Positions 1 to 6,238 are shown, counted from the first letter of the stretch. The stretch is DNA of 6,515 nt from Victivallales bacterium (GCA_900771165.1 CAAGMX010000429.1:1-6515); one strand, 5' to 3'. The notes: generated by a model not told the origin, from the letters alone. Translations and numbers: made by a program.

Positions 1-128
1 ATTTCGGGAGAATCTTTGGGCTAGGATTTCCTGCCAATGGAGGCAGAGAGGCGTGGGGCGATGCCCCGCTGCCTGATCCAGGTCCACAGGAGGCGGGAGG
101 GGTTCCGGGAGTGTCTCCAGAAAGGGGG
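1..128. other. Left-edge segment without a supported gene
   Basis: This is the stretch just beyond the stop codon of the minus-strand GH29-like gene. I see no credible coding frame that continues off the left edge. It holds a small hairpin at 53-69 (GGGGC, loop GAT, GCCCC, extended by a G-T and a G-C pair). Neither strand has a T-run next to it, so I do not call it a terminator. A weaker CTGCC/GGCAG inverted repeat lies at 31-46. Confidence 0.4.
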
Positions 129-1136
129 TCACGGGCGTCCTTCCTTTTCCATGCGTTCGCCCATGGCCAGCAGGCTCTGGATGTCCTCCAGATCCAGGGA
201 GCCATCGGGCATCAGGGCGGTGTTCAGGAGGAGATTGGCGTTGGCCGCATGGGCCCTGGCCAGTTCCTGCCAGAGATCCTCCGGCTTTCGGTGGCGTCCC
301 GCATGCTCGGGATGGAAGCTGCGGTCCTGGCCGGGGGCAAGACAACGGCGGATCTCCAGGGGGCGGGTGGTGTTGGTGGCCAGAAGCCCCTCCTTCCCCG
401 CAGGATCCGTCACGCTCAGGAAATCCTCGCCGCCGGAGATGCCTTCCTGGAAGGCCACCAGGGCATTGGGCTGGAGGAAACGGACCATCTGATACAGGTC
501 CTCCAGGTCATAGGGGGTCTGCCGGCTTTCCAGGGCGCTGCGCCCGGTGAAGGTGATGCCCGCCAGGGGGCCGTATTGGGTCAGCAGTTCGTGGAGCTGC
601 TCCTTGACAAAATCCACATATTCCGTCTGGGCCATAAGCCCCTGGGGGACTCCCTGGGGATGGCGCTGGCGGTTCTGGCCGAAGGGATATTCCAGGAAGA
701 GTCCCAGACCGTGATATTCGCAGGTGGAGGCCAGTTCCCCCACCAGATCCCGGTTGGCGGCGCTGTGGACAGAAGTGAAGTCGGTGGTGGCGGTGGGGTA
801 GAGGCAGAAGCCGTCGGGGAGGACGGCCGGGAAGGTGATATACCGGGCGCCGGAGGCAATGGCCAGCTCCACCGCATCCACCATGTCAAAGTTCTTGCAG
901 TGGAATTTTTCGGGGAGTTTCCGGTATTCTTCCTCCGTGAGGAGTGCACCGGGATCCTCTCCTTTGCCCAGCAGGGAGGGGAGGCCGAAATGCAGGGAGA
1001 TCCCCAAGATGGCGGAGGTGAACCACTCCAGGGCGGCGTCATGGGGATTCTCCCGATAGGTTTCCGCCTGGTCAAAAAGATAGGTGGGCACGCTGTCGGG
1101 AATGCCCTCTTCGTTGTAGTTGACGGTCAGTGCCAT
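129..1136 (-). CDS. GH29 alpha-L-fucosidase-like protein, probable pseudoenzyme
   Basis: This 335-residue protein matches the fold signature of a GH29 alpha-L-fucosidase catalytic domain throughout. It has WFTSAILGISLHFG (38-51, GH29 usually WF..AKFGIF.HWG), a DGFCLY segment (108-113), RDLVGELASTCEYHGL (129-144), a YVDFVKEQLHELLTQYGP helix (173-190) and NLLLNTALMPDGSL near the end (301-314). Key residues are altered. The segment that is normally WFDG and carries the nucleophile Asp reads TFTG (T197), and the usual HHDGF reads LPDGF (106-110); His49 is kept. I infer a non-hydrolytic or substrate-shifted protein. There is no signal peptide, so it is probably cytoplasmic, and no C-terminal beta domain. 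I chose the ATG at 1136 because a GGGAGG Shine-Dalgarno sequence lies 11 bases upstream; a GTG at 1160 would add eight residues. A terminator separates it from the upstream operon. The family is fairly sure, the function is not. Confidence 0.8.
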   Translation of the reverse strand: MALTVNYNEEGIPDSVPTYLFDQAETYRENPHDAALEWFTSAILGISLHFGLPSLLGKGEDPGALLTEEEYRKLPEKFHCKNFDMVDAVELAIASGARYITFPAVLPDGFCLYPTATTDFTSVHSAANRDLVGELASTCEYHGLGLFLEYPFGQNRQRHPQGVPQGLMAQTEYVDFVKEQLHELLTQYGPLAGITFTGRSALESRQTPYDLEDLYQMVRFLQPNALVAFQEGISGGEDFLSVTDPAGKEGLLATNTTRPLEIRRCLAPGQDRSFHPEHAGRHRKPEDLWQELARAHAANANLLLNTALMPDGSLDLEDIQSLLAMGERMEKEGRP

Positions 1137-1147
1137 GGCGCAAGAAG

Positions 1148-1153
1148 CCTCCC
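1148..1153 (-). promoter_or_regulatory. Ribosome binding site of the GH29-like gene
   Basis: The minus strand reads GGGAGG, 11 bases before the ATG at 1136. This supports that ATG over the upstream GTG at 1160, because the site would lie inside the coding region if the GTG were used. Confidence 0.5.
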
Positions 1154-1221
1154 TACACACCCGATCCCCCAGTCTCCCAGACAGCAGGGAGGCGGGCAGA
1201 ACGGGTGGCGGAAGGCAGTGT

Positions 1222-1274
1222 CAGAAAAGAAAGGGATGGAAAGGAACGCCCCGGGATACTCCGGCCCCGGGGCG
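1222..1274 (-). terminator. Rho-independent-type terminator after rpiB-glyA
   Basis: A perfect 9-bp stem (CGCCCCGGG at 1247-1255 pairing with 1266-1274) encloses a 10-base loop. On the minus strand it is followed by a pyrimidine-rich, interrupted T tract (1222-1246). It starts 15 bases past the TAG stop of the fusion gene. The stem is strong but the T tract is broken by C residues, so termination may be partial. It argues that the GH29-like gene has its own promoter, although I could not identify one between 1137 and 1221. Confidence 0.7.
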
Positions 1275-1288
1275 CAGGCGGCAAGGGC

Positions 1289-3010
1289 CTAGCGGAACTG
1301 GGGCAGGGGGAAGTCCGCCGCCAGGGCCTTGACTTCCTGATGCACCTGCTGGTAGACTTCCTCGTTGCCCAGGTTCTCCACAATCCGGGTCATGAAGTCG
1401 GCGATCTTCACCATCTCCGCTTCCTTCATGCCACGGGTGGTGACGGCGGCCGTGCCAACCCGGATGCCGCTGGTGACGGCGGGCTTGGCGGGATCAAAGG
1501 GGATCATGTTTTTGTTGACGGTGATGCCCGCCTTGTCCATGGCGTCCGCCGCATCCCGGCCCGTGACCCCTTTGGGACGCAGATCCACCAGCATGCAGTG
1601 GTTGTCCGTGCCGCCGGAGACAATGCGGAAGCCCCGCTGGGCCAGGGCGCTGGCCAGGGCCTGGCAGTTCTTCACCACCTGGGCGCCATAGGCCTTGAAC
1701 TCCGGCGTCATGGCCTCCTTGAGGCAGACCGCCTTGGCGGCGATGACGTGCTCCAGAGGGCCGCCCTGGGTGCCGGGGAAGACGGCGGAGTTGATCTTCT
1801 TGATGTACTGTTCCTTGCAGAGGATCAGTCCGCCCCGGGGGCCGCGGAGGGTCTTGTGGGTGGTGGTGGTCACCACGTCGCAGTAGGGGACAGGGCTGGG
1901 ATGGACGCCCGCCGCCACCAGACCGGCGATGTGGGCCATGTCCACCATCAGGAGGCATCCCACCTTGTCGGCGATTTGGCGGAGCCGGGGGAAGTCCAGG
2001 ATGCGGGGATAGGCGGAGGCGCCGGCCAGGAGCATCTTGGGCTTCACTTCCAGGGCCAGCTTCTCCAGCTCGTCGTAGTTGATGGTCTCGGTTTCCCGGT
2101 CCACCCCGTAGCCCACAAAGTTATAGGTGCGGCCGCTGAAGTTCACCTTCAGGCCGTGGGAGAGGTGGCCGCCGGCGTCCAGGCTCATGCCCAGGACGGT
2201 GTCCCCGGGCTCCAGCAGGGCGAAGTAGACTTCCTGGTTGGCCTGGCTTCCGGAGTGGGGCTGCACGTTGGCGGCCTCGGCGCCGAAGAGGGCCTTGGCC
2301 CGGTCGATGGCCAGCTGCTCAATCTGGTCCACGTTGACACAGCCATTGTAGTAGCGCTTCCCGGGAAGACCTTCCGCATACTTGTTGGTGAGGATGGATC
2401 CCTGGGCGGCCCGGACGGCCGGACTGGTGAAGTTCTCGCTGGCGATGAGCTCCAGCCCCTCGGACTGGCGGGCCTGCTCCTGGTCAATGAGGGCGGAAAG
2501 TTCGGGATCCACATTCCGCAGGGCGGCAGTCTCGTCCAGAGTGTACTTCTCCACCTTTTCCAGGCGGCGGATGTGGCGGTCTCCCTGGCTGAAGGGGGTG
2601 TCCAGCCAGGCCTTCACCACCTGGAGGGTCTGCTGGGGGGTGAGGGCGTCGCCTCCGGTGACCAGGATGTTGCTGTCGTTGTGCTCCCGGCTGGCCCGGG
2701 CTTTCTGCTCGGTCTCCACCAGGGCGGCCCGGATGCCGTGGAAGCGGTTGGCGAGGATGGACATGCCGACGCCGCTGCGACAAAGGAGGATGCCGGCGTC
2801 AATGGCGCCATCCCGCAGAGCCAGGCAGAGGGGCTGGGCGAAATCCGGATAATCATCCTCGGGATCCAGGGCGGCGGGGCCGAAGTCGGTGACGGCGTAG
2901 CCCAGGGCATTGAGCTCCTGGACCAGGAAATTCTTCTTTTCCAGGCCGCCGTGGTCGGAGGCGATGCCGAGGCGAAGGGTTCCGGGGAGAGTTTTCCAAT
3001 CCGCAAGCAT
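1289..3010 (-). CDS. glyA: Ribose-5-phosphate isomerase B / serine hydroxymethyltransferase fusion
   Basis: This 573-residue fusion has an RpiB domain at about 11-152 and a complete SHMT at about 165-573. The RpiB part shows SDHGG (18-22), YPDFA (54-58), the catalytic Cys77 in [15 protein letters not shown] (108-114, with His110) and a terminal GDRHIRR. Most RpiB proteins have CGTG or CGSG, so Arg78 replaces an oxyanion-loop glycine. The SHMT part has [10 protein letters not shown] (188-197), [13 protein letters not shown] (209-221), the PLP-stacking His282, VDMAH (356-360), the PLP lysine K386 in [14 protein letters not shown], and SGIRVGT (514-520). SHMT is expected to convert serine and THF to glycine and 5,10-methylene-THF; RpiB interconverts ribulose and ribose 5-phosphate. 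The domains share one unbroken frame with a short linker. The ATG at 3010 has AAGGA nine bases upstream. It is the last gene of the purM-udg-rpiB-glyA run. The SHMT call is very sure; RpiB activity is likely but untested. Confidence 0.96.
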   Translation of the reverse strand: MLADWKTLPGTLRLGIASDHGGLEKKNFLVQELNALGYAVTDFGPAALDPEDDYPDFAQPLCLALRDGAIDAGILLCRSGVGMSILANRFHGIRAALVETEQKARASREHNDSNILVTGGDALTPQQTLQVVKAWLDTPFSQGDRHIRRLEKVEKYTLDETAALRNVDPELSALIDQEQARQSEGLELIASENFTSPAVRAAQGSILTNKYAEGLPGKRYYNGCVNVDQIEQLAIDRAKALFGAEAANVQPHSGSQANQEVYFALLEPGDTVLGMSLDAGGHLSHGLKVNFSGRTYNFVGYGVDRETETINYDELEKLALEVKPKMLLAGASAYPRILDFPRLRQIADKVGCLLMVDMAHIAGLVAAGVHPSPVPYCDVVTTTTHKTLRGPRGGLILCKEQYIKKINSAVFPGTQGGPLEHVIAAKAVCLKEAMTPEFKAYGAQVVKNCQALASALAQRGFRIVSGGTDNHCMLVDLRPKGVTGRDAADAMDKAGITVNKNMIPFDPAKPAVTSGIRVGTAAVTTRGMKEAEMVKIADFMTRIVENLGNEEVYQQVHQEVKALAADFPLPQFR

Positions 3011-3019
3011 AGGGGAGAT

Positions 3020-3024
3020 TCCTT
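3020..3024 (-). promoter_or_regulatory. Ribosome binding site of the rpiB-glyA fusion
   Basis: The minus strand reads AAGGA, nine bases upstream of the ATG at 3010. It lies in the 45-base gap after the glycosylase gene. It fixes the start before the RpiB domain, so the fusion is the intended product rather than a readthrough. Confidence 0.6.
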
Positions 3025-3055
3025 AGCAGTAGGTAGCTGTGGGGGTAGGGAGAAT

Positions 3056-3982
3056 TCAACAGGAAGAAGAGGGGGGAGGGAGGACCGGGGACTCCGGCGG
3101 GGGAGTGTCCTCCCGAAGTTTGGCCATGACCTGCTGCAGATCCTGCCAGACCTGGCGCTTCAGGCCGATGAAGTCCGCCTTGCAGCTCTCATGGCGCAGA
3201 AGGAAGGCGGGATGGAAGGTGGGCATGACGGGGATGCCCTGGTATTCCCGCCAGACGCCCCGGGCCTGAATGATGCCACTCCGGCCAAAGAGGGCCATCA
3301 GGGCCACGTTCCCCAGAAGAACAATGACCCGGGGACGCACAAGGGAAATCTGCCGGCGAAGGTATCCCAGACAGGCGGCGCTTTCCTCCCCCGTGGGATT
3401 CCGGTTGCCGGGAGGACGGCACTTGACTACGTTGGCGATGTAGACCGAGGTGGCGGGATCCTGGCTTTTCCGGTCCCGTCCCATGGCGTGGATCATGGCC
3501 GTAAGGAGCTGTCCCGCCCGTCCCACAAAGGGGATGCCCTGGGCGTCCTCGTCGGCTCCGGGGCCTTCGCCGATGAACATCAGGGGCGCCTCCCGGTGGC
3601 CGTCTTCCAGGACCAGATTCTTCCGGGTGGCCCCCAGACGGCAGCACTGGCAGGACTGGCAGCATTGCGCCAGCGTCTCCCAGGTGGCTTCCCGGACATC
3701 CGGCGGGGCGGGAAATGGCACCGTCTCCTGGGGCGGGGGAGGGACGGCCGGCGGGGGAGCGGGGCGGTTCTGCCGGGCGGCCTGGGCCTGGGCAAAGGCC
3801 TGGATGGCCCGCTGCTTCTGCTCCTGGGTGGGCATGGGGCAGGGCCTGGTCGCCGCCGGAGAACCCGGGGCAGGGCGGTGCCCCAGCACCCGGCGGTTGG
3901 CCTCCGACAGGCAGACTGTGGAAAGCCCCCGGAGCTGCATCTGGCGCACCAGACGAACAAGTTCCTGCTGGAGGGGCGGCAT
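3056..3982 (-). CDS. udg: Family-4 uracil-DNA glycosylase (4Fe-4S)
   Basis: This 308-residue protein carries the type-4 UDG domain at about residues 104-290. It has GEGPGADEDAQGIPFVGRAG (138-157), YIANVVKCRPPGNRNPT (181-197), VRPRVIVLLGN (215-225) and PTFHPAFLLR (254-263, with His257). Four cysteines in the family pattern should hold a 4Fe-4S cluster: C111 and C114 (CxxCxL), C188 and C204. Such enzymes excise uracil from single- and double-stranded DNA to start base-excision repair. The first 100 or so residues are an extension: a short helix-like segment (1-32), then a Pro/Ala/Gln-rich, probably disordered linker (37-95). The Pro-rich C-terminal tail ends in Cys308. The start ATG has no clear Shine-Dalgarno sequence and lies 27 bases after the purM stop, consistent with translational coupling; a start further in is possible. 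The family call is very sure. Confidence 0.94.
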   Translation of the reverse strand: MPPLQQELVRLVRQMQLRGLSTVCLSEANRRVLGHRPAPGSPAATRPCPMPTQEQKQRAIQAFAQAQAARQNRPAPPPAVPPPPQETVPFPAPPDVREATWETLAQCCQSCQCCRLGATRKNLVLEDGHREAPLMFIGEGPGADEDAQGIPFVGRAGQLLTAMIHAMGRDRKSQDPATSVYIANVVKCRPPGNRNPTGEESAACLGYLRRQISLVRPRVIVLLGNVALMALFGRSGIIQARGVWREYQGIPVMPTFHPAFLLRHESCKADFIGLKRQVWQDLQQVMAKLREDTPPPESPVLPPPSSSC

Positions 3983-4009
3983 CCTGACGAACCCGGGGAA
4001 AAGGAGGAA

Positions 4010-5065
4010 TTACAGGGAGACTTCGACCTTCCGGGAACCGGGAACCACCTGGCCGATGGCCATGGCGCGGAATCCGGCATTCCGGATGAGGGAAAGCCCC
4101 TCGTCCGCCCGGTCCTCCGGCACGAACCAGACCATGCCTGCGCCCATGTTGAAGACCCGGTACATTTCGTAGGGATCAATGTCGCCGGCCTCCCGGATCA
4201 GGGAGAAGATGGGGGGCGCATCCAGGATCCTGGAGGCGTCGAAGTGCACATCCACATCCTCGGGGAGGATGCGGGGCACATTGTCATAGAGTCCCCCTCC
4301 GGTGATGTGGGCGATGCCATCCAGGGGGAAGCGGGCATCCAGGGCGGCCTTCACCGCCTTCCAGAAGCACTGGTGGGGTTCCAGCAGGGCCTCGCCCAGG
4401 CTCTTGCCGCCCAGGCAGGCAGGGCGGTCCTTCACATCGTAGCCCGCCTTCTCGAAGAGCACCTTCCGGGCCAGGGAGAAGCCGTTGGTCTGCAACCCGT
4501 TGGAACCGATGGCCAGGGCTACGTGGCCGGGCCGGATCTTCTCCCCTGTGATGATCTGATCCTCCTCCACAATGCCGGTGATGCATCCCACCAGGTCGAA
4601 GTCGTTGCCGTACATGCCCGGCATCTCCGCCGACTCCCCGCCAATGAGGCAGACGCCTTCCGCCTTGCAGGCGTCGGCACAGCCGGAAAGCACGTCTTCA
4701 TACAGGGGACTACGCATCTTCCCGATGCCGATGTAGTCCAGGAAATAGACCGGTGTGGCGCCCTGGACGGCGATGTCGTTGATGCAGTGGTTCACGATGT
4801 CGTGGCCCACGGTGTCAAACTTCTCCATCATCTGGGCGATCATCAGCTTGGTGCCCACGCCGTCCACGGAGACCACCATCACGGGGTGCTTCCAGCGGGT
4901 CAGGTCGATGCGATAGAGTCCGCCGAAGCCGCCGATGGGGGCCAGCACCTGGGGGGTGCGGGTGGAGGCAATGCGCCCTTTGACATTCTTCAGGAGCTGG
5001 GTTGCCAAATCAATGTCCACGCCGGCCTGCTTGTAGGCCTCGCTTTTGCCTTCCATCGTGCTCAT
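4010..5065 (-). CDS. purM: Phosphoribosylformylglycinamidine cyclo-ligase (AIR synthetase)
   Basis: PurM uses ATP to close FGAM into 5-aminoimidazole ribonucleotide, the fifth step of purine synthesis, in the cytoplasm. The 351-residue product is close to the E. coli length of about 345. Its motifs are AYKQAGVDID (10-19), the DGVGTKL signature (68-74), NHCINDI (92-98), GGESAEMPGMY (142-152), SNGLQTNGFSL (188-198), ITGGGLYDNVPRILP (254-268) and RVFNMGAGM (303-311). All of these are typical of PurM. The frame stays open upstream to 5257, but those 64 residues are Pro/Arg-rich, unlike PurM, and run through the divergent intergenic region. I therefore chose the ATG at 5065; an ATG at 5056 is the alternative. 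Neither has a clear Shine-Dalgarno sequence. It is probably the first gene of the operon continuing into the glycosylase and rpiB-glyA. Confidence 0.96.
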   Translation of the reverse strand: MSTMEGKSEAYKQAGVDIDLATQLLKNVKGRIASTRTPQVLAPIGGFGGLYRIDLTRWKHPVMVVSVDGVGTKLMIAQMMEKFDTVGHDIVNHCINDIAVQGATPVYFLDYIGIGKMRSPLYEDVLSGCADACKAEGVCLIGGESAEMPGMYGNDFDLVGCITGIVEEDQIITGEKIRPGHVALAIGSNGLQTNGFSLARKVLFEKAGYDVKDRPACLGGKSLGEALLEPHQCFWKAVKAALDARFPLDGIAHITGGGLYDNVPRILPEDVDVHFDASRILDAPPIFSLIREAGDIDPYEMYRVFNMGAGMVWFVPEDRADEGLSLIRNAGFRAMAIGQVVPGSRKVEVSL

Positions 5066-5081
5066 GTGGGGTCGTTTTTCT

Positions 5082-5113
5082 GGGTGGGGTGGGGGAAAAT
5101 GGGGAATGGGGGG
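5082..5113 (+). promoter_or_regulatory. Potential G-quadruplex in the purM leader region
   Basis: The plus strand carries five runs of 3 to 6 G in 32 bases (5082-5084, 5086-5089, 5091-5095, 5101-5104, 5108-5113), separated by loops of 1, 1, 5 and 3 bases. This fits the canonical G-quadruplex pattern. For purM it is on the template strand, and its mRNA leader is correspondingly C-rich. A regulatory role is inference. Confidence 0.5.
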
Positions 5114-5114
5114 T

Positions 5115-5120
5115 ACTATA
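5115..5120 (-). promoter_or_regulatory. Possible -10 box for the purM operon
   Basis: The minus strand reads TATAGT about 50 bases upstream of the purM ATG, a reasonable match to TATAAT in otherwise GC-rich DNA. No convincing -35 box lies 16-18 bases upstream, where the inverted repeat at 5123-5144 sits instead. The plus strand reads TACTAT in almost the same place, so the site could serve either direction. Confidence 0.3.
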
Positions 5121-5122
5121 CT

Positions 5123-5144
5123 CTCCCGGGGTGGGGCCCGGGAG
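5123..5144. promoter_or_regulatory. Perfect inverted repeat in the divergent intergenic region
   Basis: CTCCCGGG and CCCGGGAG form a perfect 8-bp inverted repeat around a 6-base spacer (GTGGGG). It lies two bases from the TATAGT element, between purM and the Sel1 gene. It could be an operator, a hairpin, or a REP-like extragenic palindrome. Further C-runs and G-runs (5149-5155 region and G8 at 5178-5185) follow. I cannot tell which role applies. Confidence 0.4.
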
Positions 5145-5274
5145 TCGCTCCCCCCTATCCGGAGACTTCCCCGCCCAGGGGGGGGAGAGAACCGTGAGAG
5201 AATGTAAGGAACGGGGAGCGCATAGGTAGTAGGGACCGGTGTTTTCGTTCCGTCCATCCCCCCCCCTTCCTCCC

Positions 5275-5886
5275 ATGCCTATGTCTCCCTCCCGCTCTAT
5301 CTTCTCCTCTCTGAACCTCGTGGCTCTCTGTCTCCTGGGCTTCCTCTCTCTCGCCTACGGGACGTTTAGCGAAGACCTCCTGAATCGCGCCAAGCTGGGG
5401 GACCCGGAAGCCCAGGTTCAGGTCGGCTTGGCCCTTTTGACGGGGGATGGGGTGGAAGTGAATACAGAATTGGCGTACGCTTTATTCCAAAAGGCGGCGG
5501 CGCAGGGGAATCTGGATGGCATTTGGTTAGTAGGGCTATGCTGGTTGAACGGTTGTGGCGTGCTCCAGAATCCTTATGAAGCGGTGCAATACTTTCAAAT
5601 CGGCGCAGCTCAGGGACATGCAGGGTCGCAGCGCTCTCTGGGGCAGTGTTACGAGAGGGGACAGGGGGTGGAGTTGAGCTTGGCGGAGGCGGCGTCCTGG
5701 TATCGGAAGGCGGCGGAGCAGGGAGATGTCCCGGCCCAGCTGGCTCTGGGTAAATGCTATGCCTACGGACGCGGGGTGCCGGAGAACAAGGAGGAGGCGA
5801 TTCTGTGGCTCGGCCGCGCCTTCGAGAAGGGCGACAAGGAACAACGGCAGGAAGTGTTGACGGTCATCTGGGAAAAGCGCTGGTAA
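5275..5886 (+). CDS. Exported Sel1-like repeat protein
   Basis: The 203-residue product has an N-terminal signal peptide: Arg7, a hydrophobic stretch at about 12-26, and a likely cut after AYG at residue 29. Four Sel1-like repeats of 36 residues follow, at about 44-79, 80-115, 116-151 and 152-187. They show the usual A..LG..Y..G.GV......A..W..KAA.QG pattern and end in AAAQG, GAAQG, AAEQG and AFEKG. Sel1 repeats are alpha-helical solenoids that bind other proteins, often as periplasmic or envelope scaffolds. No enzymatic domain is present and the partner is unknown. The start is uncertain: ATG 5275 or 5281 directly precedes the signal peptide, and an in-frame GTG at 5239 would add 12 Pro-rich residues. 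No Shine-Dalgarno sequence is visible. It is divergent from purM, and a terminator-like hairpin follows it at 6010. Confidence 0.88.
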   Translation: MPMSPSRSIFSSLNLVALCLLGFLSLAYGTFSEDLLNRAKLGDPEAQVQVGLALLTGDGVEVNTELAYALFQKAAAQGNLDGIWLVGLCWLNGCGVLQNPYEAVQYFQIGAAQGHAGSQRSLGQCYERGQGVELSLAEAASWYRKAAEQGDVPAQLALGKCYAYGRGVPENKEEAILWLGRAFEKGDKEQRQEVLTVIWEKRW

Positions 5887-6009
5887 AGAGGCGCCAAACA
5901 CGAGGGGCAAAACCCATCGGGCGCTGCCGCTTGCACAGGTCGGGCGCGGAGTTAAAACAGGTCAGCCACGGAAGGCCCGGCAAGCCGGGCGCGCGGAGAC
6001 CACAGAGAT
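5887..6009. other. GC-rich gene-free stretch with a strong small hairpin
   Basis: No gene is visible between the Sel1 stop and the terminator. The stretch holds a hairpin at 5975-5990 (GCCCGG, loop CAAG, CCGGGC) and two near-copies of CGGGCGCGGAG (5941-5951 and 5986-5998). ACAGGTC occurs at 5935-5941 and again at 5957-5963. The second copy can pair with GACCTG at 6015-6020, closing a larger fold. It may be a structured 3' untranslated region or a small RNA; it matches no family I know. Confidence 0.3.
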
Positions 6010-6050
6010 GGCGGGACCTGCCCCCCGCACGTCCCGCCCTTGGATTTTGT
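6010..6050 (+). terminator. Terminator-like hairpin after the Sel1 gene
   Basis: GGCGGGAC (6010-6017) and GTCCCGCC (6031-6038) form a perfect 8-bp stem with a 13-base loop. It is followed on the plus strand by CTTGGATTTTGTTAT. The T-run begins a few bases after the stem, so it is not ideal. It is the only terminator candidate between the Sel1 stop and the repeats. Confidence 0.55.
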
Positions 6051-6066
6051 TATAACTTCTTTGATT

Positions 6067-6107
6067 CTAGTAGATCTCTAGATCTCTAGAACCTCTAGAA
6101 CCTCTAG
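6067..6107. repeat. Short tandem repeat with five CTAG sites
   Basis: Near-tandem 8-9-base units of the forms GATCTCTA and ACCTCTAGA run across this stretch. They give CTAG at 6067, 6078, 6086, 6095 and 6104, at spacings of 11, 8, 9 and 9. The unit drifts from GATCT-based to ACCT-based along the array. It begins about 28 bases after the Sel1 terminator stem. Confidence 0.7.
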
Positions 6108-6114
6108 CCTTCGA

Positions 6115-6140
6115 TGCCCCCCCGGGGGGGAAGGGGGGCA
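6115..6140. repeat. C7G7 palindrome with an overlapping TGCCCCCC/GGGGGGCA inverted repeat
   Basis: Seven C (6117-6123) run directly into seven G (6124-6130), then AA and six more G (6133-6138). TGCCCCCC (6115-6122) can also pair with GGGGGGCA (6133-6140) around a 10-base loop, so two mutually exclusive folds are possible. Homopolymer length here is prone to sequencing error. Confidence 0.6.
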
Positions 6141-6148
6141 ATCCACTT

Positions 6149-6218
6149 GAACCCCGTAGGGGTGGGAGGAACGCTAGACGGGGGTGAAGGGAGGGCAACG
6201 CCCGACCGAAACCCCCGG
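6149..6218. repeat. Two-hairpin repeat, copy 1
   Basis: This 70-base unit starts GAACCCCGTAGGGGTGG and ends ACCCCCGG. Hairpin one is ACCCC, loop GTA, GGGGT (6151-6163). Hairpin two is CGGGGGT (6179-6185) pairing with ACCCCCG (6211-6217). Inside the second loop is a further hairpin, GGGC, AAC, GCCC (6193-6203). Compare copy 2 at 6239-6300 in the same orientation. Confidence 0.75.
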
Positions 6219-6238
6219 CAAGGCCAAAAATCGAATCC

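Noticed and set aside
111..1292. A 393-codon plus-strand open frame opposite the GH29-like gene
   Set aside because: The minus-strand frame shows clear GH29 motifs, while the plus-strand product has no recognisable motif and runs antisense through the whole gene.
1130..5197. A 1355-codon open frame on the plus strand
   Set aside because: It lies antisense to three well-supported minus-strand genes and translates to Gly/His/Val-rich sequence with no domain. Such long antisense frames are common in GC-rich DNA with strong codon bias.
5066..5257. N-terminal extension of PurM starting at 5257
   Set aside because: These 64 residues are Pro/Arg-rich, unlike any PurM, and overlap the G-rich intergenic region. 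The length from the ATG at 5065 already matches the family.
5957..5980. Resemblance to the SRP RNA core (AGGTCAG...GGAAGG)
   Set aside because: The essential GGAAGGAAGCAGCC loop sequence does not follow, and the flanking arms do not pair as in SRP RNA.
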